A DNA stretch of 64,000 nt from Fulvivirga maritima (GCF_021389955.1 NZ_CP089980.1:2785001-2849000); one strand, 5' to 3'. Positions 24,653 to 33,189 are shown, counted from the stretch's first letter. Notes: generated by a model not told the origin, from the sequence alone. Program-made: numbers and translations.

Positions 24653-26221
24653 TTACTGGTAATGGTTAGCCCCTCTGATGTTTTTGTGAGAAGGGATATG
24701 TGATTGATGGTTTTCTTGTTCTATTTCATGCTCGTCCATATTATTGCTGAGTATATTTTTGAGCCTTTGATAGCTGTATGTGTCATGATGAACAGCCCTT
24801 AGGCAGGCTTTATCTACACGCTCATGGCCATAGTTTTTGGCCAGCATTAAAATACCCATGGCTCTTTTGTAGTTAATCTCAGGATAGTCACCCTGCAGAA
24901 ATAAACCTGTCATAAACAGCTTTACATTTACACCTATTTTACCTCCCTGATCAGAAAAATACTGGGGACTCCATTGGCTATAAGCACGGTGTGTACTGGA
25001 GAGGTGATTCTTATTAGTAATATAAGCTCCCTTACTCATTACTCTATTATGCAGCGCAATGCGTTGGCTTTTGTAGTATACTTCAACATGTTTGGAGGTA
25101 TACTGTATCTGGGTTTGAGAGCCAATGTAGCGATAGGGAACGCTATAATAAGTCTTGTCAGCCGAGAAGTATACATATCCCATCTTCTGTACCTTGGCTC
25201 TGGCGTATTCTTTAACCTGATAAGTACTTTGGGGTAAGCTTTTTAGAAGGGATGATTCTACGGATTGGAACAGCTCTTTTCTGGAAGCTTCTTTTCTTTG
25301 AAAAAGTACATTATTATAGCCCTTAAGATGATGCTGAATCTCTTCATTAAGCGCTTCAATAGAGAAGAAAGTCATTTTACGCATAGGGTAATAAATGCGC
25401 TGATAGGCCAGCTGAACAGCATTTTCTACCAGTGCTTTATCTTGTGGGGCATAACTACGTGTAGGGTTTATGGCACACCCATAGTGATGAGCGAAGTCTT
25501 TGAAAGTTTTATTAATAACCGCCTCATACTTACTGGATCGGGTAACTGCCGATTTAAGGTTGTCTGACACGATGGCTACAGGTACTCCTCCAAAGAAGCG
25601 GAGTGCATTATTGAGGCATTGAATAAAGTCCTCCCTTTTTTGACTTTTACATGCTTCCACATAAGTATACTGACTAAAAGGAAGTGTGGCCACAAAAACT
25701 TCTACTTGGCTTACTTCTCCTGTAGATGGATCTACTACTTCTAATTTCTTACCTGCAAAATCAACATAAAGCTCTTTTCCTGCCTTGTGCTCTAACTTCA
25801 TAGAACCTTTGGCCTGTTTGTACTTACGCTGATAATGGGTGGTAAACTGAGTGTAACTATAACTATCCTGAGTTTGCTCAGCATACAACTGGTAGTGGTA
25901 CTGAAGGGTAAAGCCAGGGTGATGACGCTGTGGGTGCATGGTCTCAAAAAAACGCATTAAAACTGCATAACGATCATTGTTTATGGTTGTCTTAGACGAA
26001 AACAGCTCTTCTAAAGCATCAGTATCCAACTGTAGCAATGCTTCCATGGGCTGGTCGCTTGACTGAAGTGATCGCAAATAATGGTTAACAGTGTTTCTAT
26101 TCACACCCAGGGTCAAAGCAATTTGCCGATTGCTCAGCCCTCTCAAATGAAGATTGATAATTTGTTTTAAGTCCATTATGTCAAGTTTATTCGCCATCCT
26201 TTTTTGGGGCGATATTAACAA
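24653..26221 (-). CDS. istA: IS21-family transposase IstA
   Basis: Up to 522 residues, with a likely start at the internal ATG (26197, MANKLDIMDL). An N-terminal helix-turn-helix (IINLHLRGLSNRQIALTLG) binds terminal repeats. The DDE integrase core is visible: Asp in ELYVDFAGK, Asp in VAIVSDNLKSAV, Glu in KALVENAVQ. A C-terminal Mu-type domain follows. Length and motifs indicate an intact transposase. Confidence 0.95.
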   Translation of the reverse strand: MLISPQKRMANKLDIMDLKQIINLHLRGLSNRQIALTLGVNRNTVNHYLRSLQSSDQPMEALLQLDTDALEELFSSKTTINNDRYAVLMRFFETMHPQRHHPGFTLQYHYQLYAEQTQDSYSYTQFTTHYQRKYKQAKGSMKLEHKAGKELYVDFAGKKLEVVDPSTGEVSQVEVFVATLPFSQYTYVEACKSQKREDFIQCLNNALRFFGGVPVAIVSDNLKSAVTRSSKYEAVINKTFKDFAHHYGCAINPTRSYAPQDKALVENAVQLAYQRIYYPMRKMTFFSIEALNEEIQHHLKGYNNVLFQRKEASRKELFQSVESSLLKSLPQSTYQVKEYARAKVQKMGYVYFSADKTYYSVPYRYIGSQTQIQYTSKHVEVYYKSQRIALHNRVMSKGAYITNKNHLSSTHRAYSQWSPQYFSDQGGKIGVNVKLFMTGLFLQGDYPEINYKRAMGILMLAKNYGHERVDKACLRAVHHDTYSYQRLKNILSNNMDEHEIEQENHQSHIPSHKNIRGANHYQ

Positions 26222-26335
26222 TCAATGAACTCTTAAAGTGGCATAAATCGAACCGTAATCAAGTAGATACACTGGCACGGTTTGAACCGAAATCACTGGC
26301 ATACACCTTACCGAAATGGGTGGCATAAATCAAAC

Positions 26336-26609
26336 CGTGGTATCCATAGACTTCGGCAGCATGACTTACCTCATCCGGCCTCATAGCCTCTGTATGTGGT
26401 TCATGTTCTTCAGTACAGACACCGCAGTCTGGCTTTATTCATACGTGTTTTTTTAAAGGTATTCATGAATGCTTTGCATTTCTTCAGTTCTAACCTCTCG
26501 GTTAACAAGCTTGCCACTGGCTTCGCTTCCAGGCACGACCTTAGCGCGTAAAGAACTTTTACTTCTTGGAACACTCGAATTCTTGAGTTATATTCACCAT
26601 TCACGACAC
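26336..26609 (-). mobile_element. group II intron remnant, minus strand
   Basis: Read on the minus strand from 26609 it begins GTGTCGTGAATGG. It contains GTAAAAGTTCTTTACGCGC and TCGTGCCTGGAAGCGAAGCC, the domain I pattern also found at 7092-7372, then GGATGAGGTAAGTCATGCTG. It ends at the IS21 terminus, which may have cut it. No reverse transcriptase gene remains. The two relics differ enough to be separate acquisitions. Confidence 0.5.
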
Positions 26610-26771
26610 ATATGGAGTTTATAAAAAATTGTGGTTTAGGTAGTTAAGCGAAAGATAATTGATAAAAATGGAGATCACTTATAAGCTAAGAGGTAGTGCT
26701 CCGAATCAGCTACTTTACATAGACAATACCATTACCCGCAAGCCGAAAAACAAACTAAAATTAAATATCAA

Positions 26772-28178
26772 ATGCCGAAGGATAAGTTTATAATTTTAAT
26801 ATTATTTTTTTTATGTACAATCAGCGTAAAAGCGCAATTTTCAAAATGTACTGATTGCGATGAATTTAAAGAATTTAAATCATCACTTTGTACCATTGAA
26901 AAAGTCCCCCTTAATTATTTGTCAAATAACAATGATTCCATTGAGTTATTTGTTAGAAAATTCCCCTCATTAAAGAATAGAAAAGGATCTATTTGGTTAA
27001 TCGCTGGAGGACCTGGAGAATCAGGAGCGAGCTTATACCCTTTGGTGGAGTTGTTTTCAAAAACATTCCCTCATTTAGACATATTTATTCCAGACCATAG
27101 AGGAACGGGACTATCGAGCAAAATATGCCCTAAGGAAGAATCGGTAGATTCTCCAAACGGAATTGCACTTGCAAATGATGAGTGGGGCCCTTGTTTTAAC
27201 CATATGTATACCAATACCTCTTATGTACAGGCTTTTTCAATCACCAATGCAGCAAGAGACCTTAGTTTACTTATTAATAATTTCAGCGGAACAGGAAAAC
27301 GCTATGTATATGGAGTTTCGTATGGAACGCAATTAGTGCTGCGTTTACTGCAATTAGAAACTACGGAATTAGATGGCGTCATATTAGATTCACTAGTTCC
27401 TTTACAAGATGATGAGGAGAACGATTTAAGTCATCGGTCGTTTATAGTAAATGATATTGGAAATTCAGTATTGACATATTATGATACCATAATAAACGAT
27501 GATGAAGCTCCTTTAGCCACTAGACTAAAAAGAATTATACAAAAGGCTAAGAACGATGAGGATTTCTCTAAAAGCTTACCTAAACAAGATTTATCTATAA
27601 TATTAGGTAGGTTGCTGGATGTACCAAAAACAAGACAACAAATTCCTGAAATTATTAAAGGATTAGAGAAGGAAAACTTTGATCCCTTAAATAATGCTAT
27701 AAAAGAACTTACAGAGTTTTATTCCAATTATGGTAGATATGAGACATCTTCAAATTCAATACCTTTAGTTCAAATAATTTCAGCCTCTGAAAATAATTTA
27801 AGACCTCAACTTAAAAAAACTGAAGTAATAGCAGAATCAGAAGCGCTATTATTCTCAAGCCCATTAGCAGGCTTACTAGCTGAAAATTCTATGCCTACCT
27901 ATCCAAGAGACAATTATTTTACAGGAATTCCTAAACAAATGCCCCCAACATTAATTTTACACGGAACATTAGACCCTAAAACTCATATAACTGGAGCTAT
28001 TAAACATTATAAGAAATTACCCAAGGAAAATGCTGTGACTTTTTTAAAAATAAAAGACGCTCCTCATTTTATAGCTCTATTTGCACCTGATAGCTTTAAA
28101 GCTTTAGCATTTAAATTTATAAATGGAGAAAAAATTGAAAATGATTTGATTAATGATAAAGATACCGAACTAAAATAA
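26772..28178 (+). CDS. secreted alpha/beta hydrolase, tripeptidyl-aminopeptidase type
   Basis: A 468-residue protein with a signal peptide (MPKDKFIILILFFLCTISVKA). The alpha/beta-hydrolase fold matches the proline iminopeptidase/tripeptidyl aminopeptidase group: oxyanion loop IAGGPGESG, PDHRGTGLSS, nucleophile elbow YGVSYGTQ, an acid in HGTLDPKTH, and catalytic His in DAPHFI. A C-terminal TAP-like segment completes it. Likely periplasmic or secreted peptide hydrolysis. It stands alone after the IS21/intron region; about 160 bp upstream has no clear gene. Low GC suggests an accessory gene. Confidence 0.88.
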   Translation: MPKDKFIILILFFLCTISVKAQFSKCTDCDEFKEFKSSLCTIEKVPLNYLSNNNDSIELFVRKFPSLKNRKGSIWLIAGGPGESGASLYPLVELFSKTFPHLDIFIPDHRGTGLSSKICPKEESVDSPNGIALANDEWGPCFNHMYTNTSYVQAFSITNAARDLSLLINNFSGTGKRYVYGVSYGTQLVLRLLQLETTELDGVILDSLVPLQDDEENDLSHRSFIVNDIGNSVLTYYDTIINDDEAPLATRLKRIIQKAKNDEDFSKSLPKQDLSIILGRLLDVPKTRQQIPEIIKGLEKENFDPLNNAIKELTEFYSNYGRYETSSNSIPLVQIISASENNLRPQLKKTEVIAESEALLFSSPLAGLLAENSMPTYPRDNYFTGIPKQMPPTLILHGTLDPKTHITGAIKHYKKLPKENAVTFLKIKDAPHFIALFAPDSFKALAFKFINGEKIENDLINDKDTELK

Positions 28179-28397
28179 TCAATTATCCTTTTAAACTACG
28201 CCTGCAGGTAATTGTGTAGACGGCCATGAGCTATAAGCTCTTGGCACGCCTCACTAACTATCGTATAAATGGGTCTCGTATACGGTGTTTCATTGAATCT
28301 AGGGTTGAAGTTTTGGTAATATTCCAGCATGCTTTTATAACCTTACTTTCTTAGTAGTGATACGGTTATGGTAGTCCTGAGGGTAGGGATTTGAGCC

Positions 28398-28492
28398 AAC
28401 GCCTAGCCATCCATTGTATTTACAGGATCATCAGAAAGGGCAGGAAATTCTACTATATGGAAACGAAGAAAGGGGGAGGTATAGGGGGGTAG
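28398..28492 (+). pseudogene. degenerate copy of the 3' end of the 16.0-kb winged-helix-like gene
   Basis: The run GGATCATCAGAAAGGGCAGG, then GAAACGAAGAAAGGGGGAGG and GGTATAG..GGGTAG matches the last ~70 bp of the gene at 16020-16307 with a few substitutions and an indel. No intact frame remains. It lies just left of a tRNA-Tyr fragment, suggesting an old insertion of a related element. Confidence 0.6.
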
Positions 28493-28511
28493 AATTACAT
28501 ATTCTAAGTGT

Positions 28512-28560
28512 AAAAAGTCACCTTATTGAGATAGGTGAGTTATTCGGTGAGTGACTTTTT
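28512..28560 (+). terminator. hairpin with T-run
   Basis: AAAAAGTCAC at 28512-28521 pairs perfectly with GTGACTTTTT at 28551-28560, followed by further Ts. The loop contains the first copy of a 21-bp direct repeat. Possibly a terminator working in both directions. Confidence 0.5.
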
Positions 28561-28577
28561 TAAACCTTTAATAATTA

Positions 28578-28626
28578 ACTGTAAATCAGTAATTTGTAAT
28601 TATGGTTCGAATCCCTCCGGCTCCAC
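28578..28626 (+). tRNA. tRNA-Tyr 3' half (attachment-site remnant)
   Basis: The sequence runs from the anticodon loop (CTGTAAATC, anticodon GTA) through a variable arm to a T-arm GGTTCGAATCC and acceptor CGGCTCCA. The bases before the anticodon loop do not pair with the 3' stem, so the 5' half is missing. Tyrosine recombinases often cross over in tRNA anticodon or T loops and leave such a half copy. An intact tRNA-Tyr is expected elsewhere. Confidence 0.65.
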
Positions 28627-28648
28627 AATTCACAAGTCAAATGACATC

Positions 28649-28683
28649 AAAAGCCTCTTTAAGCTATTTAAAGAGGCTTTTTT
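28649..28683 (+). terminator. rho-independent terminator after the tRNA fragment
   Basis: AAAAGCCTCTTTAA and TTAAAGAGGCTTTT form a 14-bp stem around a five-base loop, followed by Ts. It was probably the native terminator of the tRNA gene and travelled with the fragment. Confidence 0.75.
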
Positions 28684-28792
28684 GTTTAATGCTCAAGCCA
28701 TTTTATTCATATAAAACCAATAGCTAGGTGAGTTATTCGGTGAGTAAATTGATAGTTTGTAATAACTCACAACCTGGTCTAAGGTTATGAAG

Positions 28793-28859
28793 CTCCGGCG
28801 CAAGTGTCCACTTGTGCCATTATTGTTATGAAACTCTGGCGCAAGTGTCCACTTGTGTC
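28793..28859. repeat. two tandem 41-bp hairpin repeats
   Basis: Two copies, at about 28793 and 28834, of a hairpin CTCYGGCGCAAGTG TCC ACTTGTGYC, each inside a 41-bp direct repeat ending CATTATTG. Further copies occur near 34388 and 35112. Compensating G/A differences on the two arms keep the stem, which suggests selection for structure. Confidence 0.65.
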
Positions 28860-28914
28860 ATTATTGTAGTAGTTTAGCCATTGTTCAGCGTATGTTATTA
28901 GGTAGGATGCATAT

Positions 28915-29109
28915 TACCTTGCGTTACAAATGCCTGGAATTATGTAGCCGTAATACAATTGTGACCTAGCAGGTTAGAAAGTATGAGGCATTGCCAGCAG
29001 GAGAAAGGTTTGGAGATTTATTCATGGTGTATTATGCCGAGTCACCTTCATTTAATTATAGGATCGAATGCATATTGAATAGGCACAAGCGGACGCTTGC
29101 GCCAGTGGG
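28915..29109 (+). repeat. long cassette repeat, right half (copy 1)
   Basis: About 195 bp nearly identical to 29805-29999, 30672-30868 and 35990-36187. It begins around ACCTTGCGTTACAAATGCC, contains TGTGACCTAGCAGGTTAGAA, and ends in a hairpin GGCACAAGCG GA CGCTTGCGCC then AGTGGGG. Sequence after AGTGGGG differs completely between copies. No single frame is open through all copies, so it is treated as non-coding. Confidence 0.7.
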
Positions 29110-29157
29110 GAGAACTTTAAGTACAAATGAATGGCTAGATTACTTAATATTTAATTC

Positions 29158-29610
29158 ATGCAAAATGATGATACAATGCTTCAAAATCATGAAGATAAAT
29201 TTTACACATGGATGAAAAAAGCAATTTTAAATGAACCTCATTTAAGCGGGTGTCTCTACTATTATATTGTTGGAATTAATACGCTATTGAGTATAAGGCA
29301 AGATAATTTAGATGAAAAAAGTGAAATAGATAAAGTTTTAATACCTTGCCTTGATATTTTTGAGATAAAATCAATAGCAAAAAGATTTGTATATGAAAAT
29401 TTTAATGATCAAGATAAATTATTGCTTTATGAAAAAATCGATCATATTGAGAATATTCAAGAGATGAATTTGCTAGATAATTTTCAAAATTATTCAAATA
29501 AGATAAAATGGAACTGGGATTTATACAAGGGTCATTATATATCGTCAAAAATAAATGAAATAACTAATTCTATTAAAATTTCTAAGAAAAATCTAACTAT
29601 TCAATTTTAA
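29158..29610 (+). CDS. orphan cassette gene A (150 aa, immunity-like candidate)
   Basis: A 150-residue soluble, helix-rich, acidic protein (starts MQNDDTMLQNHEDKFYTWMK). I do not recognise a family. It sits alone between two long cassette repeats. Its AT content is far above the core genes. By position it matches the three other cassettes in which a complete small gene follows a start-less tail, so an orphan immunity role is possible. The tail here is very short (ends about 29130). Confidence 0.6.
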   Translation: MQNDDTMLQNHEDKFYTWMKKAILNEPHLSGCLYYYIVGINTLLSIRQDNLDEKSEIDKVLIPCLDIFEIKSIAKRFVYENFNDQDKLLLYEKIDHIENIQEMNLLDNFQNYSNKIKWNWDLYKGHYISSKINEITNSIKISKKNLTIQF

Positions 29611-29664
29611 CCATGGCTGGTTCGTGTATATGTTATGGCCCTCGTTCCTCGAATGCTTCCCTTA

Positions 29665-29999
29665 GTCCTAGGTTAAGCGGAGCGGTCCTGCGACCTGCCC
29701 TGTACAAGAGCATATGCTCGGAATAAGATAAACAGATGTCCACAGCAATCCACCCATCGCTCGGCAAAAGTCTTAGCATATTATTTTTTAAGTTTGGATA
29801 TTAACCTTGCATTACATATGAATGGAAATATGTAGCCGCAATACAATTGTGACCTAGCAGGTTAGAAAGTATGAGGTATTGCCAGCAGGAGAAAGGTTTG
29901 GAGATTTATGCATGGTGTATTATGCCGAGTCACCTTCATTTAATTATAGGATCGAATGCATATTGAATAGGCACAAGCTGACGCTTGCGCCAGTGGGGG
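29665..29999 (+). repeat. complete type-A cassette repeat
   Basis: About 335 bp. The left end is a hairpin (GTCCTAGGTTAAGCGG, then CGGTCCTGCGACC), followed by a second small hairpin GAGCATATGCTC and a stretch shared with copies at 30535 and 35849 (CACCCATCGCTCGGCAAAAG). The right half equals the repeat at 28915. It ends AGTGGGGG, where unique sequence starts. Confidence 0.75.
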
Positions 30000-30102
30000 A
30001 TATACAGATTGGGAATTTAATGAGATATTAGATAACCCAAAATGCAAGGAAAATACAATCTTCTATAAAAGTGGAGAAAAAGTAAATATTGATATTGATT
30101 GA
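29971..30102 (+). pseudogene. start-less tail reading frame (toxin-tip-like) of cassette B
   Basis: From just after a TAG inside the repeat hairpin, a frame of 43 codons runs through AQADACASGG into unique sequence YTDWEFNEILDNPK and ends KVNIDID at 30102, 2 bp before the next ATG. There is no start codon. The same frame choice recurs at 30841. This is the arrangement of a displaced C-terminal toxin tip in front of its immunity gene. Confidence 0.5.
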
Positions 30103-30104
30103 AT

Positions 30105-30500
30105 ATGAAATCGTACAATTGTTTTTTTGAATTGAAAAAGAAAATTTTAGGAAAAGGATATTTCGGAGCTGTTTTTTTAGAAGTTAAATTTTGGAATGAT
30201 ACTTTTTCTAACTTGGAAATTAATTTTAGTAATTCTGAGTACAAAGAGTTTGTATCTAGTGGAATAAATTATTTTCATGAGTGTTTAAAACGAAATAATA
30301 TTAAAGATTCTCTAGTGGTGAATGTTAAAGGAGTAAAATGCATGCCTGTTGACACAACAGGCATTGTAATAATGTTTACAACTATTATGGCTTTGTCAAG
30401 TGGTTTAGGAAAGGAAATAGATGGATTAAATTTGAATACTCAGAATGGTCTGTTTGAAATTCCTTCAAACCCTTCGTTATCCTTAGTCTTACCCAGTTAG
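30105..30500 (+). CDS. orphan cassette gene B (131 aa, immunity-like candidate)
   Basis: The start ATG at 30105 lies 2 bp after the tail frame stop. The protein is soluble, with a beta-rich start (SYNCFFELKKKILGKGYFGA) and conserved-looking hydrophobic helices later (GIVIMFTTIMALSSGLGKEI). Family not recognised. Compact size, tight spacing to a C-terminal tail, and isolation between repeats are typical of immunity genes of polymorphic toxins. Confidence 0.6.
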   Translation: MKSYNCFFELKKKILGKGYFGAVFLEVKFWNDTFSNLEINFSNSEYKEFVSSGINYFHECLKRNNIKDSLVVNVKGVKCMPVDTTGIVIMFTTIMALSSGLGKEIDGLNLNTQNGLFEIPSNPSLSLVLPS

Positions 30501-30534
30501 TCCGCGTATGTCCTTAGCTGTTGGTGCTCCCACT

Positions 30535-30868
30535 GGTCCTAGGTTAAGCGCAGCGGTCCTGCGACCTGCCCTGTACAAGAGCATATTCTCGGAATAAGAT
30601 AAACAGATGTCCACAGCAATCCACCCATCGCTCGGCAAAAGTCTTAGCATATTATTTTTTAAGTTTGGATATTAACCTTGCATTACAAATGCCTGGAAAG
30701 ATGTAGCTGCAATACAATTGTGACCTAGCAGGTTAGAAAGTATGAGGTATTGCCAGCAGGAGAAAGGTTTGGATATTTATGCATGGTGATTATGCCGAGT
30801 CACCTTCATTTAATTATAGGATCGAATGCATATTGAATAGGCACAAGCGGACGCTTGCGCCAGTGGGG
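30535..30868 (+). repeat. complete type-A cassette repeat
   Basis: Close copy of 29665-29999: left hairpin GGTCCTAGGTTAAGCGCAGC, shared CACCCATCGCTCGGCAAAAG, right hairpin GGCACAAGCG GA CGCTTGCGCC. One base is missing near 30788 (GGTGATTATG for GGTGTATTATG), which breaks the reading frame that is open in other copies. That argues against a coding role for this part. Confidence 0.75.
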
Positions 30869-30990
30869 GACTAGACTGGAGTGATGAGTTAGGAGCTCAT
30901 ATAAATTGGGAAACAGCCACAGAAAAAGGGGCTATACCCATCAAAATGAATAAAGAGGTATACGAAAAAACATTAAAAAATATTTTCTAA
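30841..30990 (+). pseudogene. start-less tail reading frame (toxin-tip-like) of cassette C
   Basis: After the TAG in the repeat, the frame reads AQADACASGG, then unique LDWSDELGAHINWETATEK and ends KTLKNIF at the TAA of 30988-30990. The last A is shared with the ATG of the next gene (TAATG), giving translational coupling. No start codon is present, so it is a detached C-terminus. Confidence 0.55.
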
Positions 30991-31427
30991 TGTATATACA
31001 TCCACATTTAAATAAATTTATAAAAAAAGAATCAATTTTATCTTACAATAATCCTAAGTATGAATACAATATTATTGAAAAATTTGGATTAAGAGAGATA
31101 AAGGATTATAAAAACACCCAATATAGAGGTAACATTGATTGGGATTTAATTTCCCCTTCATTTGTTTATTCTTTTTTGAATGATGGTAATGAGCAATTAA
31201 TATCCATTTTGTCTAAAAGTGAAATGAGTAAAAAAGAGAATATAATAGTTGAGGTGGGGTATGGAGGTATTGTTTTAATTTTAAAGACAAAGGATTTTTT
31301 TAAATATTGGGAGGAGATTCTACTAGCCTCTCGGCAAGGCTTTCCGGTAATTTCGGAAGATGGAACACTTATAATGGAGTTTTTAGAAAATGATCAATTA
31401 ATTTATAGTAATTTTTTAATAGGTTAA
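30990..31427 (+). CDS. orphan cassette gene C (145 aa, immunity-like candidate)
   Basis: A 145-residue protein starting at the ATG overlapped with the tail stop. It has alternating strand and helix pattern with conserved-looking pieces YNIIEKFGLREIKDYKN, NIDWDLISPSFVYSFLND, and a C-terminal strand-rich QGFPVISEDGTLIMEFLEND. Family not recognised. It resembles small cytosolic immunity proteins in size and context. It is followed 8 bp later by a type-B repeat. Confidence 0.62.
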   Translation: MYIHPHLNKFIKKESILSYNNPKYEYNIIEKFGLREIKDYKNTQYRGNIDWDLISPSFVYSFLNDGNEQLISILSKSEMSKKENIIVEVGYGGIVLILKTKDFFKYWEEILLASRQGFPVISEDGTLIMEFLENDQLIYSNFLIG

Positions 31428-31435
31428 TTCTCCAA

Positions 31436-31605
31436 CTGGTCGTAGGTTAAGCGGAGCGGTCCTACGACCTACCATGACCAAGAGCATATGCTCGGAATAA
31501 GATAAGCAGATGTCTGAGGCTACAATGTGCAGTCAGTATTTCATGAATACAAGTTTGTAAGTAAAGAAAGGAATTTGAGCGGACGCTCAAGCAATATATG
31601 GATCT
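31436..31605 (+). repeat. type-B cassette repeat
   Basis: Begins with the same hairpin as type A (GTCGTAGG ... CCTACGAC, perfect 8-bp stem) and the GAGCATATGCTC hairpin. It then diverges to a different right half: TGTCTGAGGCTACAATG, TATTTCATGAATAC, AAAGAAAGG, and a terminal hairpin TTGAGCG GA CGCTCAA. Copies lie at 33266 and 34041. Confidence 0.72.
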
Positions 31606-31667
31606 TAGTGGATGCTACGACCAGTTGTGAGTGGATAATTGGAAGTGTATAAAAGAAAGGTACATTT

Positions 31668-31820
31668 ATGAAAACTACCTTTAAGGAAAATGGTGATGTG
31701 TTAGGCGAAAAGAAAATTAAGCTTGAAAATGATGCCATTAGCATAAGAGAGGAGGAATGCTCCGGAGGGCTACTCTATTTCAATGGCATCGAATTCATTT
31801 GGATTCATCAGGGTGATTAA
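31668..31820 (+). CDS. small hypothetical protein or toxin-tail remnant (50 aa)
   Basis: The frame from ATG 31668 to TAA 31820 begins MKTTFKENGDVLGEKKIKLE and ends FNGIEFIWIHQGD. It resembles the small colicin-tail or lysozyme-inhibitor-like strands but no family is certain. It lies between a type-B repeat and a lipoprotein gene, in the place where other cassettes carry tail frames. Confidence 0.4.
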   Translation: MKTTFKENGDVLGEKKIKLENDAISIREEECSGGLLYFNGIEFIWIHQGD

Positions 31821-31899
31821 GCAATAAATGATTCAATTCAATCAGTTAAATGATATTTTTTCGTTAAAATTGGAATTTATCTGTAATCAAAATTTTTAA

Positions 31900-33189
31900 A
31901 TGATATATCCCAATACAATCTTAAGGCTATTAATTGTTTGCTTAGCAGCATGTCTGTTATCCTGTGGAGATGATGATCCTGTAATTTCTGATGAACCTCA
32001 AATTGAAAATCCCATTGATAGTGTGTTGGTTTCTATAAAGGTTCAAGGTGATAACCTTGCCGAAGGTATACGTGGTTTTGTATTTCTCTCGGATGTAACT
32101 GGTAGCCTAATTGCCTCTTCCGAATATTCAAATGGGGATAGTGTAGTTTTGTATTCCTCTCAATTCGAGGGTAGTGAGTTTTACTTATCGCAAGGTTTAC
32201 TTTACAATAATGGGGAAGAACTGGAAATTATAACTTATGCAAAAGTTAATAAAGGTAGAAAATGGGTTCTATACAAGGTTTATACGAGTGAGGAATCTGA
32301 ATATCCTTACCGGGCAGACTTGAAATTTCAAAATGCAAAAGAGGGCGCTAGCTATAGAGTAAGTGCTCATGATCAATCTATTTCTTACTTTGGAGTGAAT
32401 GTGGAAAATGGTTATAATACAGATTTAAAAACAAATCCTTCTGATATTTATATTGTAGAATCTAATGATCAGGATCAATTTGTAAAATACGGTGTTTTTA
32501 CTGAAATCACAGAGGGCGATAATCTTGTAGATCTTAGATTGGTGAATAATGATATAGTTTCCAAAACACTAGCTATACCGGAGTCTTTAAATGTGGCGAC
32601 AATTGGAATTAGAGCCTATCCGAATAGCTTTAATTCAGGATTCTATGTTTGCTTTAGAGATCAGTTTACCGAAGAGGGATTTAATATATCCTATCCTAAA
32701 GAAGGGTTCTCAGATTACTACACTCAAGTTTATTATGAGAATGATAAATTTGAATATGGGCAAAGAACGTATGGAGAAGATGGTATTTATATTGGCACAA
32801 TGAATTATGATTACGATCTTATGTATGATGGAGAAGTTATTACATATTCTGTTTCTGGCGATCTGGATTTCATGATTTTTGATATTGAAAAGGAAAATGT
32901 TTATCACACTTGGTTGGTGCCATTTGGGGAGGGAAAGGTGGTCTCACTCGAATTGCCGCAGGTGTTGACTAACTTTGATGCCTCACTTAACCAGCCTGGG
33001 TATATTAATTTTCGTAATATCCTCGATATTCATACTTATTCAGAGTGGCTTGATTTTATTAGTAAATCCGATAATAACCTTATGGATATTTTTGAATTAG
33101 GTTTAGATTTTCAGGAGTTATCTATTAAAGAAGAAAACTCAGGGGGGAAATTAAATAATAGAAGGGGGAAGCTCCCGATAATTCTCTGA
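31900..33189 (+). CDS. cassette lipoprotein (429 aa)
   Basis: Starts with a lipoprotein signal (LLIVCLAACLLSCGDD; lipobox Cys near 22). The acidic linker and the rest are beta-rich (VSIKVQGDNLAEGIRGF, YGVFTEITEGDNLVDL), without a known enzyme motif. It is probably surface or periplasmic. It stands alone between two type-B repeats. Its size is unlike an immunity protein, so it may be ordinary cargo between repeats. Function unknown. Confidence 0.7.
   Translation: MIYPNTILRLLIVCLAACLLSCGDDDPVISDEPQIENPIDSVLVSIKVQGDNLAEGIRGFVFLSDVTGSLIASSEYSNGDSVVLYSSQFEGSEFYLSQGLLYNNGEELEIITYAKVNKGRKWVLYKVYTSEESEYPYRADLKFQNAKEGASYRVSAHDQSISYFGVNVENGYNTDLKTNPSDIYIVESNDQDQFVKYGVFTEITEGDNLVDLRLVNNDIVSKTLAIPESLNVATIGIRAYPNSFNSGFYVCFRDQFTEEGFNISYPKEGFSDYYTQVYYENDKFEYGQRTYGEDGIYIGTMNYDYDLMYDGEVITYSVSGDLDFMIFDIEKENVYHTWLVPFGEGKVVSLELPQVLTNFDASLNQPGYINFRNILDIHTYSEWLDFISKSDNNLMDIFELGLDFQELSIKEENSGGKLNNRRGKLPIIL

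Larger units (their letters stand above)
23799..26336 (-). mobile_element. IS21-family insertion sequence (istA-istB)
   Basis: Two genes in IS21 order with multiple terminal repeats. The left side has three ATTTCGGT/GTTTCGGT...TATGCCAG repeats between 23806 and 23880, and the right side has inverted copies between 26228 and 26330 (TGGCATAAATC, ACCGAAAT). Both inner ends share TATGCCACTTTAAGAG. Such repeats bind the IstA transposase. Exact ends and target duplication cannot be fixed by eye. Both genes look intact, so the element may be active. Confidence 0.85.
28532..28745. repeat. 21-bp direct repeat flanking a tRNA fragment
   Basis: The same 21 bases (TAGGTGAGTT, A, TTCGGTGAGT) occur at 28532-28552 and 28725-28745. 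Between them lie the 3' half of a tRNA-Tyr and a terminator. Identical repeats either side of a tRNA piece suggest footprints of site-specific recombination. Confidence 0.6.

Noticed and set aside
26410-26604. 64-residue minus-strand open frame
   Set aside because: Runs through the second group II intron relic; not protein-like.
28991-29215. Repeated frame MPAGERFGDL...LAPVG as a real conserved protein
   Set aside because: It lacks a convincing start, one copy has a 1-bp deletion (30788), and downstream tails continue in different frames in different copies.
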